Source: Eutreptiella sp. 'Long Island Sound 2002' (Eukaryota > Euglenozoa > Euglenophyceae > Eutreptiales > Eutreptiaceae). Taken from it: 64,000 nucleotides of DNA. Position numbers and translations under genes: made by a program. A model generated the notes under the pieces. That model searched no databases. It worked only from the letters and a program-made list of their open reading frames with translations, and was not told the origin of the DNA. Positions 1 through 11,020 of this stretch are shown in pieces (position 1 is the first letter of the stretch; each line of letters opens with the position of its first letter). The DNA lies in NCBI GenBank assembly GCA_964036045.1, contig OZ038379.1:15946317-16010316 (forward strand), read 5' to 3'.

Positions 1-3000
1 AGGGCCACACAACAAAGCGTGTATTGCGAGTCCCTAACCCAAACTCAAAGGGCCACACAACAAAGCGTGGATTGCCAGTCCCTAACCCCAACTCAAGGGG
101 CTATGCAACAAAGCGTGGGTTGAGAGTCCCTAACCCCAACTCAAGAGGCCACGCCACAAAGCGTGGATTGTGAGTCCCGAACCCCAACTCAAGGGGCCAC
201 ACAACAAAGCTTGGATTGAGAGTCCCTAACCCCAACTCAAGGGGCCACGCCACAAAGCGTGGATTGTGAGTCCCTAACCCCAACTCAAGGGGCCACGCAA
301 CAAAGCGTGGATTGAGAGTCCCTAACCCCAACTCAAGGGACCACGCAACAAAGCGTGGATTGAGAGTCCCTAACCCCAACTGACGAGGCCACACAACAAA
401 GCCTGGATTAAGAGTCCCTAACCCCAACTCAAAAGGCCACACAACAAAGCGTGGATTGCCAGTCCCTAACCCCAACTCAAGAGGCCACGCAACAAAGCGT
501 GGGTTGAGAGTCCCTAACCCCAACTCAAGGGGCCAGGCAACAAAGCGTGGATTGAGAGTCCCTAACCCCAACTCAAGGGGGCACACAACCAAGCGTGGAT
601 TGAGAGTCCCTAACCCCAACTCAAGGGACCACGCAACAAAGCGTGGATTGAGAGTCCCTAACCCCAACTCAAGAGGCCACGCAACAAAGCGTGGGTTGAG
701 AGTCCCTAACCCCAACTCAAGGGGCCAGGCAACAAAGCGTGGATTGAGAGTCCCTAACCCCAACTCAAGGGGGCACACAACAAAGCGTGGATTGAGAGTC
801 CCTAACCCCAACTCAAGGGACCACGCAACAAAGCGTGGATTGAGAGTCCCTAACCCCAACTCAAGAGACCACACAACAAAGCGTGGATTGAGAGTCCCTA
901 ACCCCAACTCAAAGGGCCACACAACAAAGCGTGGATTGCGAGTCCCTAACCCAAACTCAAAGGGCCACACAACAAAGCGTGGATTGCCAGTCCCTAACCC
1001 CAACTCAAGGGGCCATGCAACAAAGCGTGGGTTGAGAGTCCCTAACCCCAACTCAAGGGGCCACGCAATAAAGGGTGGATTGAGAGTCCCTAACCCCAAC
1101 TCAAGGGGCCACACAACAAAGCCTGGATTGAGAGTCCCTACCCAACTCAAGAGGCCACACAACGAAGCCTGGATTGTGAGTCCCTAACCCCAACTCAAGT
1201 GGCCACACAACAAAGCTTGGATTGAGAGTCCCTAACCCCAACTCAAGGGGCCACGCCACAAAGCGTGGATTGTGAGTCCCTAACCCCAACTCAAAAGGCC
1301 ACACAACAAAGCGTGGATTGCCAGTCCCTAACCCCAACTCAAGAGGCCACGCAACAAAGCGTGGGTTGAGAGTCCCTAACCCCAACTCAAGGGGCCAGGC
1401 AACAAAGCGTGGATTGAGAGTCCCTAAGCCCAACTCAAGGGGGCACACAGCAAAGCGTGGATTGAGAGTCCCTAACCCCAACTCAAGGGACCACGCAACA
1501 AAGCGTGGATTGAGAGTCCCTAACCCCAACTCAAGAGACCACACAACAAAGCGTGGATTGAGAGTCCCTAACCCCAACTCAAGAGGCCACGCAACAAAGC
1601 GTGGATTGCGAGTCCCTAACCCCAACTCAAGGGGGCACACAACAAAGCGTGGATTGAGAGTCCCTAACCCCAACTCAAGGGACCACGCAACAAAGCGTGG
1701 ATTGAGAGTCCCTAACCCCAACTCAAAAGACCACACAACAAAGCGTGGATTGAGAGTCCCTAACCCCAACTCAAAGGGCCACACAACAAAGCGTGGATTG
1801 CCAGTCCCTAACCCAAACTCAAAGGGCCACACAACAAAGCGTGGATTGCCAGTCCCTAACCCCAACTCAAGGGGCCATGCAACAAAGCGTGGGTTGAGAG
1901 TCCCTAACCCCAACTCAAGGGGCCACGCAATAAAGCGTGGATTGAGAGTCCCTAACCCCAACTCAAGGGGCCACACAACAAAGCCTGGATTGAGAGTCCC
2001 TACCCAACTCAAGAGGCCACACAACGAAGCCTGGATTGTGAGTCCCTAACCCCAACTCAAGTGGCCACACAACAAAGCTTGGATTGAGAGTCCCTAACCC
2101 CAACTCAAGGGGCCACGCCACAAAGCGTGGATTGTGAGTCCCTAACCCCAACTCAAGGGGCCACGCAACAAAGCGTGGATTGAGAGTCCCTAACCCCAAC
2201 TCAAGGGACCACGCAACAAAGCGTGGATTGAGAGTCCCTAACCCCAACTGACGAGGCCACACAACAAAGCCTGGATTGAGAGTCCCTAACCCCAACTCAA
2301 GGGGCCACACAACAAAGCGTGGATTGCCAGTCCCTAACCCAAACTCAAGAGGCCACGCAACAAAGCGTGGGTTGAGAGTCCCTAACCCCAACTCAAGGGG
2401 CCAGGCAACAAAGCGTGGATTGAGAGTCCCTAACCCCAACTCAAGAGACCACACAACAAAGCGTGGATTGAGAGTCCCTAACCCCAACTCAAGAGGCCAC
2501 GCAACAAAGCGTGGATTGCGAGTCCCTAACCCCAACTCAGTGGGGCACACAACAAAGCGTGGATTGAGAGTCCCTAACCCCAACTCAAGGGGCCACGCAA
2601 CAAAGCGTGGATTGAGAGTCCCTAACCCCAACTCAAGAGACCACACAACAAAGCGTGGATTGAGAGTCCCTAACCCCAACTCAAAGGGCCACACAACAAA
2701 GCGTGTATTGCGAGTCCCTAACCCAAACTCAAAGGGCCACACAACAAAGCGTGGATTGCCAGTCCCTAACCCCAACTCAAGGGGCTATGCAACAAAGCGT
2801 GGGTTGAGAGTCCCTAACCCCAACTCAAGGGGCCACGCAATAAAGCGTGGATTGAGAGTCCCTAACCCCAACTCAAGGGGCCACACAACAAAGCCTGGAT
2901 TGAGAGTCCCTAACCAACTCAAGAGGCCACACAACAAAGCGTGGATTGTGAGTCCCGAACCCCAACTCAAGGGGCCACACAACAAAGCTTGGATTGAGAG

Positions 3001-6000
3001 TCCCTAACCCCAACTCAAGGGGCAACGCCACAAAGCGTGGATTGTGAGTCCCTAACCCCAACTCAAGGGGCCACGCAACAAAGTGTGAATGGAGTCCCTA
3101 ACCCCAACTCAAGGGACCACGCAACAAAGCGTGGATTGAGAGTCCCTAACCCCAACTGACGAGGCCACACAACAAAGCCTGGATTAAGAGTCCCTAACCC
3201 CAACTCAAAAGGCCACACAACAAAGCGTGGATTGCCAGTCCCTAACCCCAACTCAAGAGGCCACGCAACAAAGCGTGGGTTGAGAGTCCCTAACCCCAAC
3301 TCAAGGGGCCAGGCAACAAAGCGTGGATTGAGAGTCCCTAACCCCAACTCAAGGGGGCACACAACAAAGCGTGGATTGAGAGTCCCTAACCCCAACTCAA
3401 GGGACCACGCAACAAGGCGTGGATTGAGAGTCCCTAACCCCAACTCAAGAGACCACACAACAAAGCGTGGATTGAGAGTCCCTAACCCCAACTCAAGAGG
3501 CCACGCAACAAAGCGTGGATTGCGAGTCCCTAACCCCAACTCAAGGGGGCACACAACAAAGCGTGGATTGAGAGTCCCTAACCCCAACTCAAGGGGCCAC
3601 GCAACAAAGCGTGGATTGAGAGTCCCTAACCCCAACTCAAGAGACCACACAACAAAGCGTGGATTGAGAGTCCCTAACCCTAACTCAAAGGGCCACACAA
3701 CAAAGCGTGGATTGAGAGTCCCTAACCCAAACTCAAAGGGCCACACAACAAAGCGTGGATTGCCAGTCCCTAACCCCAACTCAAGGGGCCATGCAACAAA
3801 GCGTGGGTTGAGAGTCCCTAACCCCAACTCAAGGGGCCACGCAATAAAGCGTGGATTGAGAGTCCCTAACCCCAACTCAAGGGGCCACACAACAAAGCCT
3901 GGATTGAGAGTCCCTAACCCCAACTCACGAGGCCCCACAACAAAGCCTGGATTGAGAGTCCCTAACCCCAACTCAAGAGGCCACACAACAAAGCGTGGAT
4001 TGTGAGTCCCTAACCCCAACTCAAGGGGCCACGCCACAAAGCGTGGATTGTGAGTCCCTAACCCCAACTCAAGGGGCCACACAACAAAGCGTGGATTGAG
4101 AGTCCCTAACCCCAACTCAAGGGACCACGCAACAAAGCGTGGATTGAGAGTCCCTAACCCCAACTGACGAGGCCACACAACAAAGCCTGGATTAAGAGTC
4201 CCTAACCCCAACTCAAAAGGCCACACAACAAAGCGTGGATTGCCAGTCCCTAACCCCAACTCAAGAGGCCACGCAACAAAGCGTGGGTTGAGAGTCCCTA
4301 ACCCCAACTCAAGGGGCCAGGCAACAAAGCGTGGATTGAGAGTCCCTAACCCCAACTCAAGGGGGCACACAACAAAGCGTGGATTGAGAGTCCCTAACCC
4401 CAACTCAAGGGACCACACAACAAAGCGTGGATTGAGAGTCCCTAACCCCAACTCAAGAGACCACACAACAAAGCGTGGATTGAGAGTCCCTAACCCCAAC
4501 TCAAGAGGCCACGCAACAAAGCGTGGATTGCGAGTCCCTAACCCCAACTCAAGGGGGCACACAACAAAGCGTGGATTGAGAGTCCCTAACCAACTCAAGG
4601 GGCCACGCAACAAAGCGTGGATTGAGAGTCCCTAACCCCAACTCAAGAGACCACACAACAAAGCGTGGATTGAGAGTCCCTAACCCTAACTCAAAGAGCC
4701 ACACAACAAAGCGTGGATTGCGAGTCCCTAACCCAAACTCAAAGGGCCACACAACAAAGCGTGGATTGCCAGTCCCTAACCCCAACTCAAGGGGCCATGC
4801 AACAAAGCGTGGATTGCCAGTCCCTAACCCCAACTCAAGGGGCCACGCAATAAAGCGTGGATTGAGAGTCCCTAACCCCAACTCAAGGGGCCACACAACA
4901 AAGCCTGGATTGAGAGTCCCTAACCCCAACTCACGAGGCCCCACAACAAAGCCTGGATTGAGAGTCCCTAACCAACTCAAGAGGCCACACAACAAAGCGT
5001 GGATTGTGAGTCCCTAACCCAAACTCAAGGGGGCACACAACAAAGCGTGGATGGAGAGTCCCTAACCCCAACTCAAGGGGCCACGCAACAAAGCGTGGAT
5101 TGAGAGTCCCTAACCCCAACTCAAGGGGCCACGCAACAAAGCGTGCATTGAGAGTCCCTAACCCCAACTCAAGGGGCCACACAACAAAGCGTGGATTGAG
5201 AGTCCCTAACCCCAAATCAAGGGGCCAGGCAACAAAGCGTGGGTTGAGAGTCCCTAACCCCAACTCAAGAGGGCACACAACAAAGCGTGGATTGAGAGTC
5301 CCTAACCCCAACTCAAGGGGCCACACAACAAAGCCTGGATTGAGAGTCCCTAACCCCAACTCAAGAGGCCACACAACAAAGCCTGGATTGAGAGTCCCTA
5401 ACCAACTCAAGAGGCCACGCAACAAAGCGTGGATTGTGAGTCCCTGACCCCAACTCAAGGGGGCACACAACAAAGCGTGGATTGAGAGTCCCCAACCCCA
5501 AGTCAAGGGGCCACGCAACAAAGCGTGGATTGAGAGTCCCTAACCCCAACTCAAGGGGCCACACAATAAAGGGTGGATTGAGAGTCCCTAACCCCAACTC
5601 AAGGGGCCACACAACAAAGCGTGGATTGAGAGTCCCTAACCCCAACTCAAGGGGCCACGCAACAAAGCATGCATTGAGAGTCCCTAACCCCAACTCAAGG
5701 GGCCACACAACAAAGCGTGGATTGAGAGTCCCTAACCCCAACTCAAGGGGCCACGCAACAAAGCGTGCATTGAGAGTCCCTAACCCCAACTCAAGGGGCC
5801 ACGCAACAAAGCGTGCATTGAGAGTCCCTAACCCCAACTCAAGGGGCCACACAACAAAGCGTGGATTGAGAGTCCCTAACCCCAACTCAAGAGACCACAC
5901 AACAAAGCGTGGATTGGCAGTCCCTAACCCCAACTCAAGGGGCCACGCAACAAAGCGTGGGTTGAGAGTCCCTAACCCCAACTCAAGAGGGCACACAACA

Positions 6001-6545
6001 AAGCGTGGATTGAGAGTCCCTAACCCCAACTCACGAGGCCACGCAACAAAGCGCGGATTGAGAGTCCCTAACCCCAACTCAAGGGGGCACACAACAAAGC
6101 CTGGATTAAGAGTCCCTAACCCCAACTCAAGGGGGCACACAACAAAGCCTGCATTGAGAGTCCCTAACCCCAACTCAAGGGGCCACGCAACAAAGCGTGG
6201 ATTGAGAGTCCCTAACCCCAACTCAAGAGGGCACACAACAAAGCCTGGATTGAGAGTCCCTAACCCCAACTCAAGGGGCCACGCCACAAAGCGTGGATTG
6301 AGAGTCCCTAACCCCAACTCAAGGGGCCACACAACAAAGCGTGGATTGAGAGTCCCTAACCCCAACTCAAGAGGGCACACAACAAAGCCTGGATTAAGAG
6401 TCCCTAACCCCAACTCAAGGGGGCACACAACAAAGCCTGCATTGAGAGTCCCTAACCCCAACTCAAGGGGCCACGCAACAAAGCGTGGATTGAGAGTCCC
6501 TAACCCCAACTCAAGGGGCCACGCAACAAAGCGTGGCTTGAGAGA
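1..6545. repeat. 48-bp satellite array, about 136 units, cut by the window's left edge
   Basis: The whole interval is a head-to-tail 48-bp unit of the type GAGAGTCCCTAACCCCAACT followed by CAAGGGGCCACGCAACAAAG and CGTGGATT, with point variants between units. Since 48 is divisible by 3 and the unit lacks stops in some frames, long ORFs appear on both strands. They are periodic peptides (RVPNPNSRGHATKRGL on plus, GTLNPRFVAWPLELGL on minus) and break wherever a unit has a small deletion, for example near 1138, 2001, 2910, 4590, 4970 and 5403. This is satellite DNA rather than a gene. Variant units such as CCAGGCAACAAAG recur about every 0.86-1.0 kb in the first 4.5 kb, which suggests a higher-order repeat. 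The array ends at the plus-strand sequence TTGAGAGATTAGCTCGG. Confidence 0.97.
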
Positions 6546-6870
6546 TTAGCTCGGTTTCCTCAATAGCACTGGAATGTTGGGGCCCAAAAGAGGGCGGAAA
6601 TTGTACGTCACCCCTGCATTCTTGGATGACCCCAACAAAGGGGACAAAATCAGAAGTCAAAACCTACGCTACGGGTCACAATCAGAATTGGCTGCCTCAC
6701 CCCTGCCTTCTCGGGGGCCCACAACTGGGCGGAAATGCTACATAACCCCTGCATTCTCGGGGGTCCCCAAACAAAGAGGGACAAAATCAGAATTGGCTAC
6801 CTCACCCCTGCCTTCTCGGGGGCTCGCAAGTGGTCGGAAATGCTACATGGTGGTAGTGTGAGGCGGACTA
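6546..6870. repeat. Short degenerate tandem repeat, about 105-bp period
   Basis: The phrase CTCACCCCTGCCTTCTCGGG occurs at 6696 and 6801, with a weaker third copy near 6605, each followed by GGCGGAAATGCTAC or a close variant. Two and a bit units are present directly after the 48-bp satellite. No coding function is supported. Confidence 0.7.
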
Positions 6871-6949
6871 AGCAAACTCTTCCCCCCCAAAAGGGGGGGG
6901 TTTCGGTTATACGAAAACCCTACTTTTGCCTAAAATTCTATTGCCTTCG

Positions 6950-7349
6950 GCAAGGCACCTCGAAGAGGGGAGAGGGGCCAAAACATGCTTCACATAGGAT
7001 ATTTGATCATTTTGGATGGTCAAAGTATCAAAAAAATCAGTTTCAGAAATTTCCATTTTTGAGCTGCCGAGGCCTGAAAACTGCATGAGCAGGTTGTGTG
7101 CCCTAGACCCCTTGGTACCCCCCCCCCCACACCCAAATAGGGTGAAAAACACATGAAGAGGGGCCAAAACATGCTTCACATAGGATATTTGATCATTTTG
7201 GATGGTCAAAGTATCAAAAAAATCAGTTTCAGAAATTTCCATTTTTGAGCTGCCGAGGCCTGAAAACTGCATGAGCAGGTTGTGTGCCCTAGACCCCTTG
7301 GTACCCCCCCCCCCCACACCCAAATAGGGTGAAAAACACATGAAGAGGG
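6950..7349. repeat. 186-bp tandem repeat, left block
   Basis: Two units containing GGGGCCAAAACATGCTTCAC start at 6974 and 7160, a period of 186 bp. Each ends in a C homopolymer followed by CACCCAAATAGGGTG. The third unit breaks off at 7349 after TGAAAAACACATGAAGAGGG and the array resumes at 9476, so the repeat was interrupted by the segment in between. Confidence 0.9.
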
Positions 7350-9475
7350 TATTGCGCTTTTACTGTCCACGTGGCTATGCACAGAGGTCGAGGGGCTGGG
7401 GGGAAGGGCCGATCCTTGAGTTCAGCGCCCCCCCCCCCTATGGGCGCCCCCCGCCTGTAGGAGTGCGGCGACACGGAGGGACGAGCTGGTCATGACTAAG
7501 TCACTTCCGAACTCGCCCGTCCGTGCAGCCGCCGGGGCGGTGCTGGGCCCTTATGGGACGGGTTACCCAGCGCCCCGGAGGACGCTCCCGTCAGTGGGGG
7601 GTCGCCGCCAGACCCCCTCCTCCACTGCTCCCTGGGCAGCCCCACGGGCCCCCTCCACACGCCATCTGAGCCCTGACCCGAGCCCTGCCCTGCCCTGACC
7701 CGCTGGATCCCTGGCCACTTGTGGGGTGGGGTTCCCATCGCCCCAGGGGGCGCTCCCGTCAGTGGGGGTCCGTAACAGGACCCCCCATTGCCTCTGCCTC
7801 CTAGGAAGCCCCTCGGGCCCCCACCCCTGTCGTCCGGCGCCCTGGCCCGAGCCCTGCCCCGTCTCGACCTGTTGGCCCCCTGTGGCAGCCCTGTGGCAGC
7901 CCTGTGGCAGCCCTGTGGCAGCCCTGTGGCAGCCCCCGGTTCCCTCCAGTGCGCCACTGCACGCGCCTGCTTGTCCGGCAAGGGGAAGTTGTGGTCTTCC
8001 CCCATCGCCGCCACAGGGGGGGGCAGCCAACGGGATGCCCCGCCATTGGGGCAGCCTGCAGCTGGTAGGGAGCCGTTAAAACCTGCCCCCGCCGTCTTCC
8101 TGAGGGGAGGGGAGGGGGGGGGGTTCCCAAGCCCTGCCCTCTCCCAGCTCTTTGCCCTGCCCTGCCTTGAGGTAAGGTTAGGGGTAGGGTGAGGAGGTAG
8201 GCCTGAGGGCCTCTGTTGTAGGCCCGCATCTTCATTTGGCAGCGCCCCGCCGTTGAGCGCCACATCCTTCAGGCAGGCGGCGGGGCCTGCCAGCAACAAA
8301 CTGGCGGTGCCCTGTAACAGTGGCAGCACTAGGGGCTGCAGGGGGGCGACAGGGGCCCTTCTCGGTTTCGGCGGACCCCGGGGCATCGCCTCCAGGCGGC
8401 ACTGGAGTTTAGAAGACTCCAGCTCCAGCCACGCAGCCCTGTGCTGCTGTATGAAAAAGCGGACCTCGGCCTCCGCCTGTACCACTTCCTCCACGAGGTC
8501 CGGCAGTGAAAAAGCCGGGAAGACACTCTCAGGGGGGGAGGGGGGGCTGGTCAGGACCTCCTCCACCCCCCTCCCCCCAGGGAATCCACTTGGTTGGGTC
8601 AGCGCCAGGGGGTTAGCAACAGTGCGCTGGGCGGCCGGCAGCGCGCCGACTGCAGCTGCCCAAGAGGCCTCCGGTGGCCCCCATAGCTGCAGGGGGTCGG
8701 CCTGCAGTTTGGCCCAATCAGCAGGGGCCACAGGTGTGGCTCCCCACCCGCAGGGGGTCCGCAGCGGGCAGACTGCGGGCGTCTGTGTCGCCGGCAATGC
8801 CCAGTCAGCAGGGGCCGTCGTCGTGGCACCCCACCCGCAGGAAGCCCGCGGCGGGCAGACCGCGGGCGACAACGGAGAAGGAGGGGCAGCGGTCGAACCA
8901 GCCCCTGCCGCCATCGAACAGACGGCGACTGCTGCGGCCACGGCAGCCACGGAGGCGGCCCGCACCGCACGAGCAGCAGCGCACTGCTCCAGAAATTGTC
9001 CCACAGTGATGTCGTCCTCCAGAGGTTCCACGTGGCAGTAGCAGCTGCCCAGCTGCCCACAGCCAAACGGGCATACCTCGTCGTCCTCGGTGTAGTAGTC
9101 CGCGTACTCGTCACAAAAGACGCCGCAGGCAGGCAAAGCCGCCGGCGCTGCTGCCGCTGCAGCTGCCCATGCCGCCACCTGGACCTGCGCCGCGATGGCT
9201 GCTGCGACCGCCGTCGCGAGGGGACGCGTCGTGCTCCCCGCTGGCGGCCTCCTCCGGTCTTCGCTCCGGCGTTGTCGGCCTCGGCGTGAGGGCGGGGCGG
9301 CAGGCGCGGCCGTCGCCGCTAGCGGCAGAGAGGGCCAGTGCCTCTCGGATAACTCCCGGGGAGCAAAGGCGCCAAGGGGAGTCCTCCCCGCAGCCTGGGA
9401 GGCCCCCCTCGACAGAAACATGGTTGCGGCTCAGCTAGTGCAGCTTCGCCTCGAGCAGGCTCACAACAAGAAGCC
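7350..9475. other. 2.1-kb GC-rich segment inserted in the 186-bp repeat array
   Basis: This segment separates two blocks of the same 186-bp repeat. The same 20-bp sequence, TGAAAAACACATGAAGAGGG, stands at 7330-7349 and 9476-9495, immediately outside the segment. Composition is much more GC-rich than the surrounding repeats. It carries one long minus-strand ORF (7496-9421). An 11-bp tandem repeat (CCCTGTGGCAG, about five copies near 7880-7935) and two copies of a stretch with GCTCCCGTCAGTGGGGG (near 7584 and 7750) lie inside. No terminal inverted repeats were recognised by eye. It may be a transposed or recombined gene segment; the 20-bp match could be a target duplication or just the repeat itself. 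Confidence 0.5.
7496..9421 (-). CDS. Hypothetical Ala/Pro-rich protein with a Cys-rich patch (641 aa)
   Basis: An uninterrupted minus-strand frame starts with ATG at 9421. Residues of the N-terminal third are Ala/Arg-rich low complexity. They are followed by an acidic, cysteine-rich patch (Cys in CGVFCDEYADYYTEDD and in VCPFGCGQLGSCYCH) and then by a short predicted helix around SLPDLVEEVVQAEAEVRFF. A segment reading CGWGAT..APADWA is present twice. The C-terminal third is Gly/Arg/Pro repeat-driven (an 11-bp DNA repeat read as GLPQGCHRAAT) and is less likely to be real coding sequence. The family is not recognised. The Cys patch argues that at least the first 350 residues or so are coding. 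An intron or an earlier true stop cannot be excluded, because GC-rich DNA gives long chance frames. Confidence 0.35.
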   Translation of the reverse strand: MFLSRGASQAAGRTPLGAFAPRELSERHWPSLPLAATAAPAAPPSRRGRQRRSEDRRRPPAGSTTRPLATAVAAAIAAQVQVAAWAAAAAAAPAALPACGVFCDEYADYYTEDDEVCPFGCGQLGSCYCHVEPLEDDITVGQFLEQCAAARAVRAASVAAVAAAVAVCSMAAGAGSTAAPPSPLSPAVCPPRASCGWGATTTAPADWALPATQTPAVCPLRTPCGWGATPVAPADWAKLQADPLQLWGPPEASWAAAVGALPAAQRTVANPLALTQPSGFPGGRGVEEVLTSPPSPPESVFPAFSLPDLVEEVVQAEAEVRFFIQQHRAAWLELESSKLQCRLEAMPRGPPKPRRAPVAPLQPLVLPLLQGTASLLLAGPAACLKDVALNGGALPNEDAGLQQRPSGLPPHPTPNLTSRQGRAKSWERAGLGNPPPSPPLRKTAGAGFNGSLPAAGCPNGGASRWLPPPVAAMGEDHNFPLPDKQARAVAHWREPGAATGLPQGCHRAATGLPQGANRSRRGRARARAPDDRGGGPRGFLGGRGNGGSCYGPPLTGAPPGAMGTPPHKWPGIQRVRAGQGSGQGSDGVWRGPVGLPREQWRRGSGGDPPLTGASSGALGNPSHKGPAPPRRLHGRASSEVT

Positions 9476-10190
9476 TGAAAAACACATGAAGAGGGGCCAA
9501 AACATGCTTCACATAGGATATTTGATCATTTTGGATGGTCAAAGTATCAAAAAAATCAGTTTCAGAAATTTCCATTTTTGAGCTACTGAGGCCTGAAAAC
9601 TGCATGAGCAGGTTGTGTGCCCTAGACCTCTTTGCCCCCCCCCCCCCCCCCGCGAGACTCAAAAAGGGTGAAAAACACATGAACAGGGTCCAAAACATGT
9701 TTCACATAGGATATTTGATCATTTTGGATGGTCAAAGTATCAAAAAAGTCAGTTTCAGAAATTTCCATTTTTGAGCTGCCGAGGCCTGCAAACTGCATAA
9801 GCAGGTTGTGTGCCCTAGACCCCTTGGTCCCCCCCCCCCCCCACACCCAAATTGGGTGAAAAACACATGAAGAGGGGCCAAAACATGCTTCACATAGGAT
9901 ATTTGATCATTTTGGATGGTCAAAGTATGGAAAAAATCAATTTCAGAAAATTCCATTTTTGAGCTGCCGAGGCCTGAAAACTGCACACCCAAATAGGGTG
10001 AAAAACACACAAAGAGGGTCTAAAACATGCTTTACATAGCATATTTCATCATTGTAAGTGGTCACAATATCAAAAAAAAATTTGCAAAAATTTTCCATTT
10101 TTGACCTGTAGAGGGTGGAAAAATGCCTGAGCCTGCCTGAGCAGTTTGTGCACACCCCAAATGCCATTGAACCACCTACAAACAGCAATT
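9476..10190. repeat. 186-bp tandem repeat, right block with decayed units
   Basis: Units containing GGGCCAAAACATGCTTCACA or close variants start at 9493, 9686, 9874 and 10016. Spacing varies from 193 to 142 bp because the C homopolymer changes length and one unit has an internal deletion. The last unit (10016-10190) is clearly diverged. Confidence 0.88.
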
Positions 10191-10194
10191 TGAA

Positions 10195-10585
10195 GCTTTT
10201 GGGGGGCCCATGGTTCGGGCTAGATGGGCCCAGTGGCCACTACGTGGGCCCCCATGGGTGCTCAAGCACCCGCATTGTCACCAAATGATCACCCAAACCC
10301 ATCCTAGGGGCAACAGAAGGGTTTCGGAAAAAGTGGAAATGTGAAAAACTTTCAAGTGTCACTAAACAGCGTATGCAACAGCACTTTTGGGGCTTTCGGA
10401 GGGCCCATGGCACGGGCTACATAGGCCTAGCAGCCACTACGTGGGTCCCCATGGATGCTCAAGTACCCGTATTGTCACCAAATGAGCACCCAAACCAATC
10501 CTAGGGGCAACGGAAGGTAGTCATGAAAAATCGAATTTCAAAAAACCTTCACGTGCCACTAAACAGCCTATCCAATGTGAAAAAC
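10195..10585. repeat. Two-unit tandem repeat, about 197-bp period
   Basis: GGGCCCATGG at 10204 and at 10401 begins two similar units that share CACTACGTGGG, CATTGTCACCAAATGA and CCTAGGGGCAAC in the same order. No ORF is supported. Confidence 0.85.
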
Positions 10586-10885
10586 GGCTAAGTCCTCATT
10601 GGCGAGGGGCCATATAGGGGGGGGTGCCTGGGGGTACCTGGAGTTGGGACCCGGGACCCCCGCCATGGGTTAGAGGGTCCATATACAAGAAAAAAGTTCT
10701 CCAGGACCCAGGTCCAAATACACACACAGCGGCCACAATACACAAAGAAGTTTTGCCCCCCCCCCCCCACCCCCCACCCCCCACCCCCCACCCCCCCACC
10801 CCCCCCCTCAAAAAAGGGTACCCCGGTGCGGGGGGGGTACAGGGGTCAAAATCCAAAAAATCATTGGGGGATCATTTTTGGTCCT
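10586..10885. other. Non-coding stretch with a C-rich simple repeat
   Basis: No gene is seen. Positions about 10755-10808 are an impure C tract punctuated by single A residues (CCCCCCA-like units), which on the minus strand is a strong G-quadruplex candidate. Confidence 0.7.
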
Positions 10886-11020
10886 AAAATGATGATTTTA
10901 CAGGGGGTTAGACGTTAGAAACCATACATTGGGGTATGCTACGCGAACGACCCCAAAAAAGGGGGGTATACGACGCTCGCGCCTGCGCTTGATCTAACAA
11001 CCTCTCTTCGAGGTGATTTG
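10886..11020 (+). repeat. Dispersed repeat, copy 1 (second copy at 63537)
   Basis: This roughly 135-bp sequence matches 63537-63668 in the same orientation, with the same block order: AAAATGATGATTTTACA, GGGGTTA, TACATTG, GCTACGCGA, a CCCC-A(n)-GGGG hairpin, then TGCGCTTGATCTAACAACCT. The conserved blocks alternate with changed ones and the hairpin stem is kept in both. It may be a SINE-like element or a structured RNA; no RNA family was recognised. Confidence 0.7.

Noticed and set aside
101-4613. Very long ORFs on both strands of the 48-bp array (up to 516 codons)
   Set aside because: They follow from a stop-free unit whose length is a multiple of three, exist on both strands, and break at every small deletion.
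1-6545. CRISPR-like regular repeats
   Set aside because: There are no unique spacers between the units, the context is eukaryotic, and no cas genes are present; it is a satellite.
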